Of a stretch of DNA of 64,000 nucleotides, positions 11,605-23,025 are shown piece by piece. The stretch covers positions 124,001 to 188,000 of the forward strand of contig JAGFNQ010001634.1 of assembly GCA_024364735.1 (NCBI GenBank), in the 5' to 3' direction. Source of the DNA: Boesenbergia rotunda (Eukaryota > Streptophyta > Magnoliopsida > Zingiberales > Zingiberaceae). The stretch's first letter is position 1, and the number at the start of each line of letters is the position of its first letter. The position numbers and the translations under genes are program-made. The notes beneath the pieces were generated by a model, which did no database searches, was not told where the DNA came from, and saw only the letters and a list, made by a program, of their open reading frames with translations.

Positions 11605-11996
11605 CTCCGTGCCCAGCTTCACTCACCGGGACTTCATTCAACCTGGCTTCACTCACCAGGACCCGGTTTCACTCACCGGGATTTCAATCACCTGCTTCAC
11701 TCACCATGACCCGGCTTCACTCACTGGGATTTCAGTCACCTGGCTTCACTCACCAGGACCCGGCTTCACTCACCGGGATTTCAATCACCTGGCTTCACTC
11801 ACTAGGACCCGACTTCACTCATCGGGATTTCAGTCACCTGACTTCACTCACTAGGACCCGACTTCACTCATCGGGATTTCAGTCACCTAGCTTCACTTAC
11901 CAGGACCCGGCTTCACTCGCCGGGATTTCAATCACTTGGCTTCACTCACCAGGACCCGGCTTCACTCACCGGGATTTCATTCACTCGTTCCCAGTC
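11605..11996. repeat. Second tandem array of LTR K
   Basis: About ten units built on CTTCACTCA flanked by short arms. Copies include CCTGG-CTTCACTCA-CCAGG (11642-11660), CCCGG-TTTCACTCA-CCGGG (11662-11680) and CCCGA-CTTCACTCA-TCGGG (11808-11826). The arms stay complementary while their sequence alternates. Units are separated by ATTTCAATCA or AC. Confidence 0.85.
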
Positions 11997-12083
11997 CCCG
12001 ACTAGGACTTAATCTGAATTCACTTAACCAAACTTAAATTGGTGTCAACACCAAAACAACAATCGGGCCAGACTGCATCAACA

Positions 12084-12436
12084 CGGAGAAGATCTCTTTT
12101 TGCCATTTTCGCCTCCAATGTGCCTTCATGAAGCTCTACTAGCTTTTCCCATAAATCATTGGCACTTGAGTAGTTCACAATCCTTGTTACTTCTTGTTGG
12201 GGAAGCACACTAAGTAGATGATGCAAGACTTTGAAATTTGCTAGATGATCATCTCTTTGCTTCCTACTCCATCTTACTTCATCAAGTAACTTGTTCTCTT
12301 GATCTCTAGGCACTTCAAATCCATTTTTCATAATTAACATTATATCAAAATCGGTATTGAAGAATACCTTCATTCTTTTCTTCCACCATGAGAATTCTCC
12401 CTCGAATTTTGGCAGTTGGATGTGCAAGCCGGCCAT
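12084..12436 (-). pseudogene. Ty1/copia gag fragment, element A
   Basis: The start codon is at 12436 (MAGLHIQLPKFEGEFSWWKK). The frame continues RMKVFFNTDFDIMLIMKNGF and NDLWEKLVELHEGTLEAKMA, ending KRDLLR where LTR K begins; later residues of the open frame are LTR K sequence. This is the UBN2-type gag also found in elements C (61470-62096) and D (below 36453). The frame is open from the ATG to the interruption, so only the insertion has broken this part. The rest of gag and pol is not in the window. Confidence 0.85.
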
Positions 12437-12486
12437 TTCAACGATTTTGCTCTTCTCGGCGGTTAGTCCATTGATGGCGTCCTTGC

Positions 12487-12500
12487 GCTCTAATACTACT
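12487..12500 (-). other. Primer-binding site of element A
   Basis: The minus strand reads AGTAGTATTAGAGC, two differences from the usual AGTGGTATCAGAGC match to initiator-Met tRNA. It directly follows the LTR end at 12501. Confidence 0.8.
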
Positions 12501-13436
12501 TGTTAGGATCGATGACACGGCTAGAGGGGGTGAATAGCTCGGTCACCCCAAGTCACGACTCTCCCTATAGTGTTAGCACAACCAGAAGCTTAACAATCAT
12601 AACAATACTAACATAATACCTTTTACGTGGTTCGGAGATTCCTTGCTCCTACTCCACGGCGTGTCCTTAAGGTGGACGATCCCTTGATCCTTCGGTGGAT
12701 CACGCCCCGGCAATCTCCGGCTAACTCTTTCTCCTTCTTGGTGGAGAACAACATCTCACAACCTTTCTTCCTCCTTACAAGATGAATCTAGAATTTGAGG
12801 AGGAAGATGAGCACAAAAGAGAAGATCTTACAATGAAGAGCTAATCTTCTCTTAGCCTTAAGCCCCTGCTTAAATAGTGGAGAGGGCTGTTTAAACAAAC
12901 AGCTCAGCTCGCCACCAGTCGACTGCCCCTGGTCCTAGCCAAACAACTAGCCAACGGCTAGTTTTTTGTCCTGATCAGTAGACTGGTTCCAAACCAGTCG
13001 ACTGATCTTTAAGTGAGATCGAGTTATGTGCTGGCAGTCGACTGATCCATCCCCAGTTGACTGCCCAGCTTACATTTGCACTCTTCCTCACTCTGAAGAC
13101 CATCCTTCACGTATGCCTTCAAGTCTACTTCCTTGGCTTGCCCCTTGAAGTCCTCTTCCACTGGCTGTCGTCCCTTAGATGTGCACACAAGCCCTTGGCT
13201 TGCCTCCATGCCATCCTTCACGTATGCCCTTTGAAGTCCACTTCCCCCGGCTTGCCCTTGGAGTCCTCTTCCCTTGGCTCTCGTCCCTCGGATGCGTACT
13301 CCATGTGTGACTCACAAAGTCCTGCAAGACTCAATCACACACATCAAAATAACATAACACCCTAACTTAACCATATTGGCACACACACATCAAAACCATG
13401 ATCCTCCCGATCATACTTGGGCCGATTGCCCCAACA
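12501..13436 (-). repeat. 5' LTR of copia element A, with GTCGAC hairpins
   Basis: The minus strand begins TGTTGGGGCAATCGGCCC at 13436 and ends GATCCTAACA at 12501, just before the primer site. The start is nearly the same as the LTR of element B at 38629. Palindromes on CAGTCGACTG lie at 12905-13065: 12973-13007 is a 16-bp stem with one mismatch, and 13033-13065 pairs GGCAGTCGACTG with CAGTTGACTGCC. A TATA-like TATTTAAG (minus strand, 12876-12869) follows directly. The LTR inserted into the third exon of the GY2 antisense gene. Confidence 0.85.
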
Positions 13437-14907
13437 AGGAATGTCATAGAGAGGCTATGACATGATCCCCATAACTGCAAAAAAGAGAAGGTCATAAAAT
13501 CCTAATGCTAAGTAACAAGCGAAAAGAAGAGTTGATTCTGAGTATACCTGAGTGGCCTCGAGGAAGAAAGAGTCGGTCTTGCTGCTGGACCCGCAGTAGT
13601 AGGACCCCTCAGCCCTTGTAGGTACCGGTCGGCTACCGACCCATACATTCGTAGCTCCTGGCACCGGTTGGGTAGCTCACCCGGTGGTATGCCCAGGCGG
13701 CAATCGGACAAGGTTGGCACAAGAAGGTGCAGGGGCGGCTGGTTGATTTGGCTCTCTGTCGATGGAGACCCCGACCCCTCTGGTAGCGGGAGGTCGGGCG
13801 TACCAGAGGAGACAGCGAGAGCAGGGGTAGGAGGTCCCTGAGGGGCTTCCAAGACTGTTGCCGCACTCTTCTTCTTCTTCTTAGGGCATTTGCTGGAAGA
13901 GGGCTTGGCCGAGTCCCCGGTCGAGGATGGAGCTCGTCGATGCTTTGAAGCAGGAGGCTGCTCACCGGCTCCTAGCAGCTCTGTGTTAGGACCGGGGGTA
14001 GCGTTGGTTTGCTCCGGGATAGCCGGAGCCGAATCCGTGGGAGTAGCCCCGGTCAGGGCGTCCTCCCTCTCCTTCAGTTGAGAGACGACCCGAGCCTCTA
14101 ACTCGGCATCGTCAAAACCAAAGCCCTCCTCTAGGGCTGCTGCTAGCATCATTGTGGCAGCAAAAAAACATGATCTTAGTTAGAGCTAAAAATATTCAAT
14201 GAAAGTATCGAAGTGCTTACCGAATGAGGTGGGCCTCGGAGTCAGCACTGGACTGAGGCCAAAGGTAGAAAGTATCTCCTCCCTCAGCAGGTTAACTCCG
14301 TGGAAGTGCCTACTGCCTAGCTTGGAGAGAGCCGACTGGTAGGCAGCAGAGGTGCAGTAATTTTTAGATAGAGGAGGAGAGGAAGGAAGATCTTCAACCC
14401 AAGCGATGGGCCAGCTCGGGGTCGGGGTGGTATTAACAAAGAAATAGCGTTCCTTCCAACCTTTGTTAGAGGATGGAAGTTTCGCTAAGAAGGAGGTTTT
14501 AGCTCGGGCTTGGAAGAAAAAGTCACCCGGCTCTTGTTTTTTGGGTAGAAGAAGTAGTGAAAGATCTCAGGCTAGAGAGGTATTTGGTACAAGGTGAACA
14601 CGATAACCGAGCCGCACATCGGACGAATGGTGTTCGAGGCTAGTTGGGATAGAGGTATGATGAAGTATGTGCAAAGGGAGGAGATAAAGGGTTGAATGGG
14701 GAAACGGAGGCCGGCTTGTAGGTGGTCTCGGGACAAAGTGATGAAGCCAGAAGGCGCGGTATCGGGTCGGTCGGTCGGGTCAGGCAGACGGAGTCGGTGG
14801 TCAGAAGGGATTTGATAATCCGATTGAAGTTGGTCGAGGTCATGGAAATGGAGGTCGGTAACCATGGTAGAGTACCACTGTTCGGGGTGTGAAGAAGAGG
14901 ACGCCAT
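13437..14907 (-). pseudogene. Antisense spliced ORF of Tat-type gypsy element GY2
   Basis: The probable ATG is at 14907 (MASSSSHPEQWYSTM). Exon 1 contains LSRDHLQAGLRFPIQPF, CTYFIIPLSQLASNTIRPMC, the Transposase_28 (putative gypsy-type) domain, then frameshifts. A donor (G/GTAAGC) at 14221/14220 ends it. Exon 2 reads LEARVVSQLKEREDAL, a Pro/Ser-rich stretch with a lysine run (KCPKKKKKS), and ends FFLEATQ before a donor at 13548/13547. The acceptor TTTTTTGCAG opens exon 3 at 13474, which is cut after some 40 bp by element A. The intron-1 acceptor appears mutated (GCTG in place of GCAG). Exon order and splice positions match the antisense gene of GY1 (53041-55428). Its role is unknown. Confidence 0.7.
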
Positions 14908-15074
14908 GAGAAAAGAAAAGGACAAAAAGACTAACCGAGGAACGGGAGGTCGCCTGAGAAGATGACCGGAAAGTAGGTGGCACCGGAACTGGTCGGAACC
15001 CTAGCAGAGCGCACGGGAGCAGCAATTTGGTGCCGAAGGTGAAAAGTGATGGTAAAAATTGAGGGGTAATGGGC

Positions 15075-15083
15075 CTATTTATT
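15075..15083 (-). promoter_or_regulatory. TATA-like box of the GY2 antisense ORF
   Basis: AATAAATAG on the minus strand, about 170 bp upstream of the antisense ATG at 14907. GY1 has TATAAATAG in the equivalent place. Confidence 0.45.
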
Positions 15084-15507
15084 GGGGCCGAAGAACGACG
15101 CCTGCCGTCCGATGGCGAGCCGAGAAAAGGCGGGAAAGGATGTGGTCCGTCCGATCAAGCCCGAGGCGAATGCCGAAGCGACATGGCACACGTGTGAATC
15201 GGACATTTGCGAAGACAGGCAGCAGACTCCTCGTTGCTCGGGAGGCGGCTGACCCATAGACACGTGGCTCGGGCAATTAAGATGGCAATTAAGGAAGAAG
15301 ATACGGGGTGATTCGGCACAGGCCTAGACGAGAGAGGGAAGAGACATTTGATGGGATGTTCGCAGCCGGGTGGACTGCTAGCTCAGGGCCGATTGCGGAA
15401 GTCGGCAGCAAGAACAAACCATTTAGGTGCGCCAGGATTGTGCGGGAGCGATAGTCCAGTCAGTCGAACTCGACGCCTCTTTCGACTAGACTCGAGGGGG
15501 ATGCTTA

Positions 15508-16476
15508 TGATCCCGACCCATGCTTATAGGCCCGGCCTAGCTTGCGCGTAAGGGGGCCGGTCAGCCTGGTGCCCCATTAGAGAGGGTCCGGATCAAGGAT
15601 CCACGGAGGCCCATTAAACAGAGGGCTCAGACGGGCGGTTCGGCTCGGCTCGACCGGGGAATGATCACTGAGCCAACTAACGCTAGAATCCCAGAGTTCC
15701 ACGGAGCCCAGAGATTCCTGTGGCGAGGACCCGGGTTGGCAAAGCCCCGAGCCGCAAGGGTACCAAGCCTTCAGCCGACTCACTTCAAATCCAGTCGGGG
15801 TGTTCCGAACCAGACACACCTTGACTCGGGAAACACAGCTATCTTCGGTAATAACAAACGTAGGGCTCGAGTTCATCTTGAATTGCCAATCGACACTATC
15901 ATTCGAGGTTTTGTCGTAACATACAGGAACACTCACTCCCTGATACAAAACTAGCAGAAGAAGTATGAGGTCGGCGCATACCTGATACCATTCATGCCCG
16001 AATCACGAGTATCCCGCTGACGCCATGATCCCCCTGTCATATCCTGGCACCCTGTACCACGGCCACCTATACCTGTGTCAGGCCGAGCGGCGCTTGACGG
16101 CTCTCGCCCCTAAGTTGACAGCGCCCCTTTCCTTATTCCGGTATGCGCACACTACCCTGCCACCACTGGCTATGCCTTACCCTGTCCCCGTATAAGACAA
16201 AAGGTGGCGACCAAGCAGAAGCTGTCAGCTCCCCAAGCTATATAAGCCTCTCCGCTCCTCGTCCCCCAGGTACACGCAATAGTATTTTTGCTACTGTTCC
16301 ATTGCTTTCACTCTTCCACCATTAGGGACTGACTTGACCGTCAGAGTGTCTTGTCGGGGACTTTGCCCGGCGGGTTCGCTAACGGTCCTTTTTCTTGTAG
16401 ATCGGAGTCAACATCAGCAGCTCGCGACCTTCGAGAGACACCGCGTGCTCTTGGGAGTCCATCTCACTTCACGACA
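15508..16476 (+). repeat. 3' LTR of gypsy element GY2
   Basis: It is preceded by a purine-rich tract (CTCGAGGGGGATGC, 15491-15504) and starts TGATCCCGAC, much like the GY1 LTRs. It ends CTTCACGACA at 16476, paralleling CTTGTCGACA at the end of the GY1 5' LTR. A TATA box lies in AGCTATATAAGCC near 16234-16246. Exact ends are judged by comparison with GY1. Small ORFs in it have no support. Confidence 0.65.
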
Positions 16477-17870
16477 GGATCAGTCTTTCTTTTCTTTCTT
16501 TCTTTTTCTTTTTCTCTTTGCCGCATGATCATCTCCCTATCACGCACGCCCTGCCCAAAAACCTCCATGCCCTTCAATGTCGTGTTCGGGGGAATTAGAG
16601 TCTGCCTCTTCTGCTAGATCCTCATCCATGCCCTTCAATGTCTAGTAAGAAAACCACGTGATCCACATCTTATTTCGTCTGTTCTCCAGAAGATGATGTT
16701 CCTGCATCCATCCGGATTCCGGGTCGACATATACGAGCCGCCGAGCACTGTGGTATGCCCATACATTTACGAGTAGCTCCGGCCGTCTATTGTAGCAATG
16801 CCAGTCCTGTATAACAACATTCTATACGATGTCGGGATTAAGGAAATTGAGTTTCAACTTAAAGTTCTTCGAAAAGATACTTCCATAACAAGAGTGCAAA
16901 TTGCATCTTTCTCTGAATTAGACAATAAAAAAAGGATCTCGATAAACCTACCAGTGTTAAATATTAATGAAATCTTTCCCTTCGGTTTTCGTTATGAAAT
17001 AGTTAATCTCCAATCACTAATTAAATGCTGCTGCAAATGATGAATGGAGGAGCGGCATGAGCAATTCACCTTAGAAGTGCTCAGGTAACAGTACCCACTT
17101 TGATGAAATCTGATTATAATAACTAGCAAACGAATGCATATCCTATTTCATAAATAACTGTTGCATGCTGGACTTAGACTTACTTCGCAAAGTATGCTCC
17201 TTCTCACGGTGACAGATAATTCAGTGGAACATAAACAAAAAAAGCAAATAAAATATTATCCACAAGTCATTGAAGAAGATTTCATTGGATTTCGAAAAAA
17301 AACAATATTGTTTTTTTTTTCAAATCCAAGTATCAGTCTTGTTCCATGTGGGTGTTTCAGAACCTGGCTTGAATGAGAATTCTGGGTCATACTGACAGCG
17401 AACCAAAAATGGCGCCGGTTGGTGTCAATAAGGCATCAAGGAAAAAAGGAAAAACATAGGAGGAAACAAGTAAATATTATTTATTTTGTCATTTCTTTTT
17501 TGTCCTTTCTTTTCATCACCCAAGTAATCAATTTCAGCCCCTTGTCTATGCACCTATCCCTCCCTTTCCACTTCCACTTTCCTCCCCATTTTCCTCTGCT
17601 TTCTCCATCCTATCTTTACACTTAGTAAGCCCAGCCTTTACGTAAACAATATCTTTCTTTAAGAATTAAAAAGCGAAAAAAAAATACTATATTAAAAAGG
17701 TGTGTATGAATTATAAATTTTATTCATTCATCTGTGTCTCTAAGGATAATATAATATATATAAGATATAAAAGTATTTTATCAATTGATCAATTAATAAA
17801 AAAATTAAAATTTATAGAATAATTATAACATAATTTATTCTAATAATTATGACTCTGACGTTCTCTACTA
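16477..17870. other. Unassigned spacer, possibly including a copia N 3' LTR
   Basis: After a pyrimidine tract (16484-16520) the sequence is not recognisable. A plus-strand frame at 16798-17040 (80 codons, MPVLYNNILYDVGIKEIEF...) has no family I can name and no coding context. From about 17650 downwards the minus strand could be a copia N 3' LTR, because TGTTTACGTAAAGGC follows a purine-rich AAAGAAAGATAT, but the other LTR end was not found. Confidence 0.4.
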
Positions 17871-17992
17871 TAGCTAGAAGCATTAAGAGTTTGTTGAATA
17901 AAAATCGGAAGCGCGAAGCGGAATGAACCTTGGTAAATATATCAACTATCTGCAGTGAAGAAGGAACAAAAAGCAACATGATAATGCCAAGT
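17870..17992 (-). pseudogene. Copia element N, RNase H C-terminal end
   Basis: The minus strand reads VPSSLQIVDIFTKVHSASR and then FRFLFNKLLMLLA, the characteristic end of a plant Ty1/copia RNase H. It joins the RNase H piece that resumes at 21009 on the far side of repeat X1. The joint carries the 5-bp duplication CAAGT on both sides of X1. Confidence 0.8.
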
Positions 17993-20731
17993 TGTCACGC
18001 TCCCAGAGGCATGTATTTGCTCGAAAATCGGATAGCATCTTTCTTGTACGGCGGACAATCTAAAACTTATACATATACATCTCCACACATATAAATAAGC
18101 AAAGCCACACTCGGCTTACATCAACACAATCACAACCACACAGTTAAATAATTTGTAAATAAATTATAAACATAATAAGTAAATATCCGTAAACTAAATA
18201 CAACAAATTAAAATCCAGCGGAAGTAAATAAATACACGTCCATAGAGAAACCAAATACCATTCGTAATGCAAACAATACTAAAATAACATCAATACGATA
18301 AGGTTACTACGAAAGTACGAAAACGGAAAGAAACTACTTAAGCGAGGAACTGACAGATGGATCCTCTCCTGGCGGAACGAGATACAACTATCAATTACCT
18401 GAAACAAAAAAAAGAACGAGGGGTGATAAGTTCGGGCGGACTCTGCGAGTATCATAATAGATACATACATAGTATATAAAAGGGATAAAACAAGCATATA
18501 GAAACAAGGATATACAATCTCTGGAATAAATGATATAAATCAAATGCATCTGTACGAATAAACATACCTAAAAACCAAAGTAACATGTAGAGGCATGACC
18601 GGAAATCTCCCTAATAACTCAGTAAACTACTAGTACTGCCGAGTAGATCTAGATCATATAATAAATACATATCATAATCGAATATGCATGTCAATCAAAT
18701 GCAGCAATCAAAGCTCAAATAAGTGCAGCAAACACAAACAAATGCATAATATATAATATGCACATGATACGATGACTTGCTCTGTACACACACCAACCAC
18801 CGCTACATTGAGTAGGTTGAGTGGATAAGATACAAAAGTCAAAACCTGTGGCTATGCAAAAACGCCATAATACCTGTGACCCTGTATGAAAACCTTAATA
18901 CCTGTAACTATAAATCCTCAAAAATACTTGTGGAGACTCTAAACACTTAGAGAGTATCAATTGTCTGCACACAACTCTAACTGAATGTGGCACAATAAGA
19001 AATATGACCGATGACCTATCTCAACCACAAGGGAGCTAGTGGTTGTCGGCGTGCAAACAATGCTACGATGAATGTTACTAAGATGCACAATCTCAATCAA
19101 ACCAAAATCATGCAATCAATACAATACGAAACACAATCAACACTAATGTAAATAAACATGTACTAATCTACTGGGTAGGGTTTATCTAATATCAATCAAA
19201 CCTTAGATAGATTACATGATGGTTCTATAGTACACACGTACAACAGATACTCTTTTAGATCAGAAGTCAAGAGATTGAGACTGTATAATTGAACATTTTG
19301 GATTACTACTCAAATATTAAGCAAAAATAAGTTCAAGTAGGAAAATAAGAAAAATAGATTTAAGGTAAAACAACCTACTCAGATAATAAAATAACTATGC
19401 ATTTAAGGTAAACGATTTTACAAGAATCAAATAAGAAGTACCCGTCTCCAGTGAGAAGTCCATGTCAGAAAAGAACTCGTCCAGATCTTCGAATCCAATC
19501 AATATCCTGTATCAATAGATATACAACTTAGCTACTTATACAAGTAACAATGAGCTAATCTAGATTCCATATTTAATTAGAGTTGTCCTAAGTGTATGAT
19601 CATTAGTTTAACTCTTAATTAATGCTTATTTTCCCATTAAAAGAATAGGTCTCACCTCTACTTAACTAAATCATGCCAATCTGTAGCCAAACGATACACC
19701 TTAACCCAAACCTAATAAGCACCTTGATCTTTTATATCACAACTATTAGCACGAGGTCATCAAGTTAGAGATTAAGTTCCACCATAAGTGTAGATCTAAA
19801 CACATGATTAAACTAGAATCTAATCTAAACAAGGTCTATTCCAACTTCCAGCTCACGGCAGCAACATCACAGCCTCAAACAAATGAAGCCACAAACTGAA
19901 ACCATTCATATGCCACATGGCAACACCCTGAAATCAAAACAATACTAGAGAAAGGGAAAAAAACCACTCCATATTAGCAACAATTCCAAACTGAATTACT
20001 TCCCAAACTCCAACCACAACCTAATTCCAATAGAAGATCTATTAAAACTACAATTCGATCCAAATACAATTCATCCGAATCCACTCTTGATTCATTAGGC
20101 CGAAATCTAAACAGAGTCTTTCACAGTTATAGGCTCAACAATTACAGCTACAACTAGAAATCCGATTTAACAACGAATCACCAAGGACATAGAACCGAAG
20201 AATCCAATGAATACGAGCATACACAACCCATACGGTAAAACAAATTCAACATCACTGATCTAAACCAAAAATTAGAATACTAGAGTTTCCTCCTCAAATT
20301 GAAACACAATCTTACCCAAATTCAGAAGTCGCACGAATCCCCTTGCTTAGATCCGACCAAGAATAGGGACCAAGAAGGAGTTTCTGAAAGTGGTCTTCCC
20401 CTTAAGAGAGACTACCACCAATCCCAGATCGAAGCAAGGAAAGGAAAAAAGCCGTGGCAGGAGAGGGAAGAGCGATGCCGGCTTCGGCGATGGTCCCCTT
20501 CCCGGAAAGTAGAGGCTCGTGGTGCGGCGTTAGTCGAAGAAGGTGACGACCCGCAAGGCGCCGAGGAGGAAGGTCAGTGGCGGTGGCTCGAGGAGACCAT
20601 TAGAGGAGGAGATCGGGTTGCTTGGCGTATGTGATGAAGAGAAGAAGCTCGACAGCAACGTGGGATACGGGAAGAAGAGGAGGAGTCGAGATGGAGATGG
20701 AGATGGAGATGGGTCGACGGCACGGCGAGAA

Positions 20732-20822
<91 letters not shown>

Positions 20823-21003
20823 TTGAAAACTAAATTTTTCCTCAAATAATTCGTAGCTAATCTATCTTGCACCCAATTATCCCTTCAAATATTTCTAAAA
20901 ATTAAAAAAAAAATCTTACAAAATTTTCTATAAAGTTATTTCCACTTTAACCCTTATTTATGGTATTTTATTTATGATATTTTACACAAGCCGTAGATGA
21001 TGA
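17993..21003 (+). repeat. Long non-coding repeat X, copy 1 (probable solo LTR)
   Basis: It starts TGTCACGCTCCCAG, interrupts the RNase H of copia N, and is flanked by CAAGT (17988-17992 and 21004-21008). There is no coding capacity. Landmarks shared with copy 2 at 23026: a start TGTCAYGC, GTACGRCRGACAAT, a GACTCTGCGRGTAT block and an AGAAGTACCCGYCTCC block. A 5-bp duplication and TG start suggest a solo LTR of an unidentified family, but the end (GATGATGA) is not a clean CA, so the class is uncertain. It carries a (TA)n tract at 20734-20817. Confidence 0.6.
20734..20817. repeat. (TA)n microsatellite
   Basis: About 84 bases of alternating TA with one phase break (TATTATAT) near 20772. Three overlapping ORFs of Tyr-Ile repeats are artefacts of it. 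Confidence 0.98.
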
Positions 21004-21008
21004 CAAGT

Positions 21009-22291
21009 AAAATGACAATTAATTTGAATATGCTTCGTTCTCTCATAAAAAAACTATATTATGCATAATCTAAATGACACTCTGATTATCACAATGAAGA
21101 TCAATAGGTTGTCGATGAAAATTTTTCATATCTGTAAGTAACCATCGTAGTCAAACAATCTCATAAGTGGTGATAGCCATAGCATGATACTCAACTTTTG
21201 TGGAAGATATGGAAATAACATCTTACTTTTTACTCTTTCAAGAGATAAGAGAATCTCCAAGAAAAATGCAGAAGCCAGTTGTGGACTTACGATCCTTAGG
21301 ATCGTCTGCCCAATCAGTATTAGAGTATGCACACAACTCTAACGAGGAAGTAGAAGAAAATAAGAGACTCTGAAACTAAGTTCCCCGAAGATACCGAAGA
21401 ATGCGAAGAATAATAGCCCAATGAACTGTGGTAAGTGTAGTACAAACTAACTAACTAAATGCACAACATGCGCAATATCAAGATTAGTCACAGTGAGACA
21501 AACCAAGTTTCCCATAACTGTACGGCAGAGGTTAGGATTAGGCAAAGGAGAACAATCTGAAAGAGAGTACCGAGAATTAGTCTCAAGGAAAGTATCGACA
21601 CCTTGTTGTCAGCAAGGCATGCATGCTCAAATAAATCAGCTATGTACTTTGATTGAGATAAGAGATAACTTTTTGGCGAAGAGACAATCTTAATCCCCAT
21701 AAAATAGCATAGTAAACTCAAGTTTTTCATAACAAAGCAATGAGCTAATTCAAATTTCAAAGACTTAATTCCATCAACATCATCACCAGTAATTATCATA
21801 TCATCCACATATAAAGATAAAAGTATATGACCTGTACGCGCACACTTGACAAATAAAGTCGAATCATGATTACTGGGACGAAAACCAAGGAAGATAATCA
21901 CCATGGAGAACTTCATAAACCAAGTATGTGGTACTTGTTTGAGTCCATAGAGAACTTTGCGAAGCCTGCAAACTTCATTAGATTGGTGAGCAACTCCAGG
22001 AGGAGACATCACATACACTTCTTTTTGAAGATCACCATTTAAGAATGCATTTTTGACATCCATTTAAACTATTTTCCATTGACGTATAGAGGCAACAACA
22101 ATTAACATATGAATGGTGGTCATTTTAGCAACAGGAGCAAAGGTTTTCTTATAATTCATATCATATTCTTGAAAGTAACATTTTGCAACAAGACGAGCTT
22201 TGTACCATTTAATAGAACCATCAGATTCAGTTTTGATCTTATAGACCCAACGAAAACTAATAATGTATTTTCTTGGTGGCAACGATACCAA
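21009..22291 (-). pseudogene. Copia element N, reverse transcriptase and RNase H
   Basis: From 22291 down: FRWVYKIKTESDGSIKWYKA, RLVAKCYFQEYDMNYKKTFA (RT start), a stop near 22064, then MDVKNAFLNGDLQKEVYVM, CRLRKVLYGLKQ and the catalytic LSLYVDDMIITGDD (YVDD). RNase H follows with frameshifts (21332-21009), ending in RTKHIQINCHF where X1 interrupts. The protein copies element RNA into DNA. Several stops and shifts show the copy is dead. It continues upstream into the integrase piece and downstream at 17992. Confidence 0.85.
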
Positions 22292-22320
22292 ATCTCATGT
22301 ATGAGTCTGATGTAGCGTAG

Positions 22321-23025
22321 TTAGTTCCTTAGCCATAGCATTCTGCCAAAGTGGATTATGAACAACTTCTCTATAGGATACAAGCTCAGAAAGACAATGA
22401 TTGGATGAAACAAATAAAGCAAAAGAACAAGAATATCAAGAATAAACAAAATCTGGTAGTTTAGTATACTTATGAACACGAGTGGACTAATAACGGTGGA
22501 GAGAAGGATAATCCACAATCTCAGGAGATGATTGGGTAGTGGCTGAAGGAGGAACATGTGGAGCAGATGTCTTAGGAACCAAAATACCAGATTTGGTTGA
22601 GCTATTATTAGGGGTTGTGAGTGAAGCTTCCTCAGTGCCGGTATTAAAAGGCCAATGCAAAACAGATCTGACTTTATCATATTATGTGAACTAGCAAGAA
22701 TAGAAAAGAATGGAATATGCTCAAGAAACACAATATGATGAGGGACATACAATTTTTGACTAACATGATTAAAACAACGATATCCTTTTTGACCAGCGCC
22801 ATAACCTAAAAAGACACACAGAGCAGATCGATGAGCTAATTGATTACGCTCAACATGTGGATGAAAGATAAAGCAAGTCCAACAAAAAACACGCAGAGAG
22901 GAATTGGTTGGAGTATGACCATATAATTTTTCAAAAAGTGACAAGCCTGAATTGTGTGAGGTTGAAATTCTATTAATCACATGAGCAACGATAAGGATTG
23001 CTTCCCCCCAAAAGACACTAGGAAT
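22321..23025 (-). pseudogene. Copia element N, integrase C-terminal part
   Basis: Reads PSVFWGEAILIVAHVINRIS, LFEKLYGHTPTNSSLRVFC, RSALCVFLGYGAGQKGYRC and KLYVPHHIVFLEHIPFF, the standard C-terminal segment of a copia integrase leading towards the RT. The upstream half of the integrase lies at 28321-28676, across repeat X2, which splits the gene just before IPSVFWGEA. Confidence 0.85.

Larger units (their letters stand above)
11136..12083 (-). repeat. Truncated LTR K with two inverted-repeat arrays
   Basis: The minus strand begins TGTTGATGCAGTCTGG at 12083, the start of an LTR. Inside it are a tandem array at about 11605-11996 and a hairpin array at 11144-11530. The other LTR end is missing because copia L begins there. 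At 12083 the LTR interrupts the gag frame of element A, so K inserted into A. No coding sequence is present; ORFs reading GFTHRDF-like repeats come from the array. Confidence 0.75.

Noticed and set aside
11605..11996. Regularly spaced repeats resembling a CRISPR array
   Set aside because: The units are contiguous inverted repeats in a plant LTR, with no unique spacers and no cas genes.
11582..12005. Two frames with FTHRDF and HSPGPG repeats
   Set aside because: They are products of the second array of LTR K, with several frames open at once.
20543..20872. Overlapping frames with long Tyr-Ile repeats
   Set aside because: They only read through a (TA)n microsatellite; the same applies to 34014-34235.
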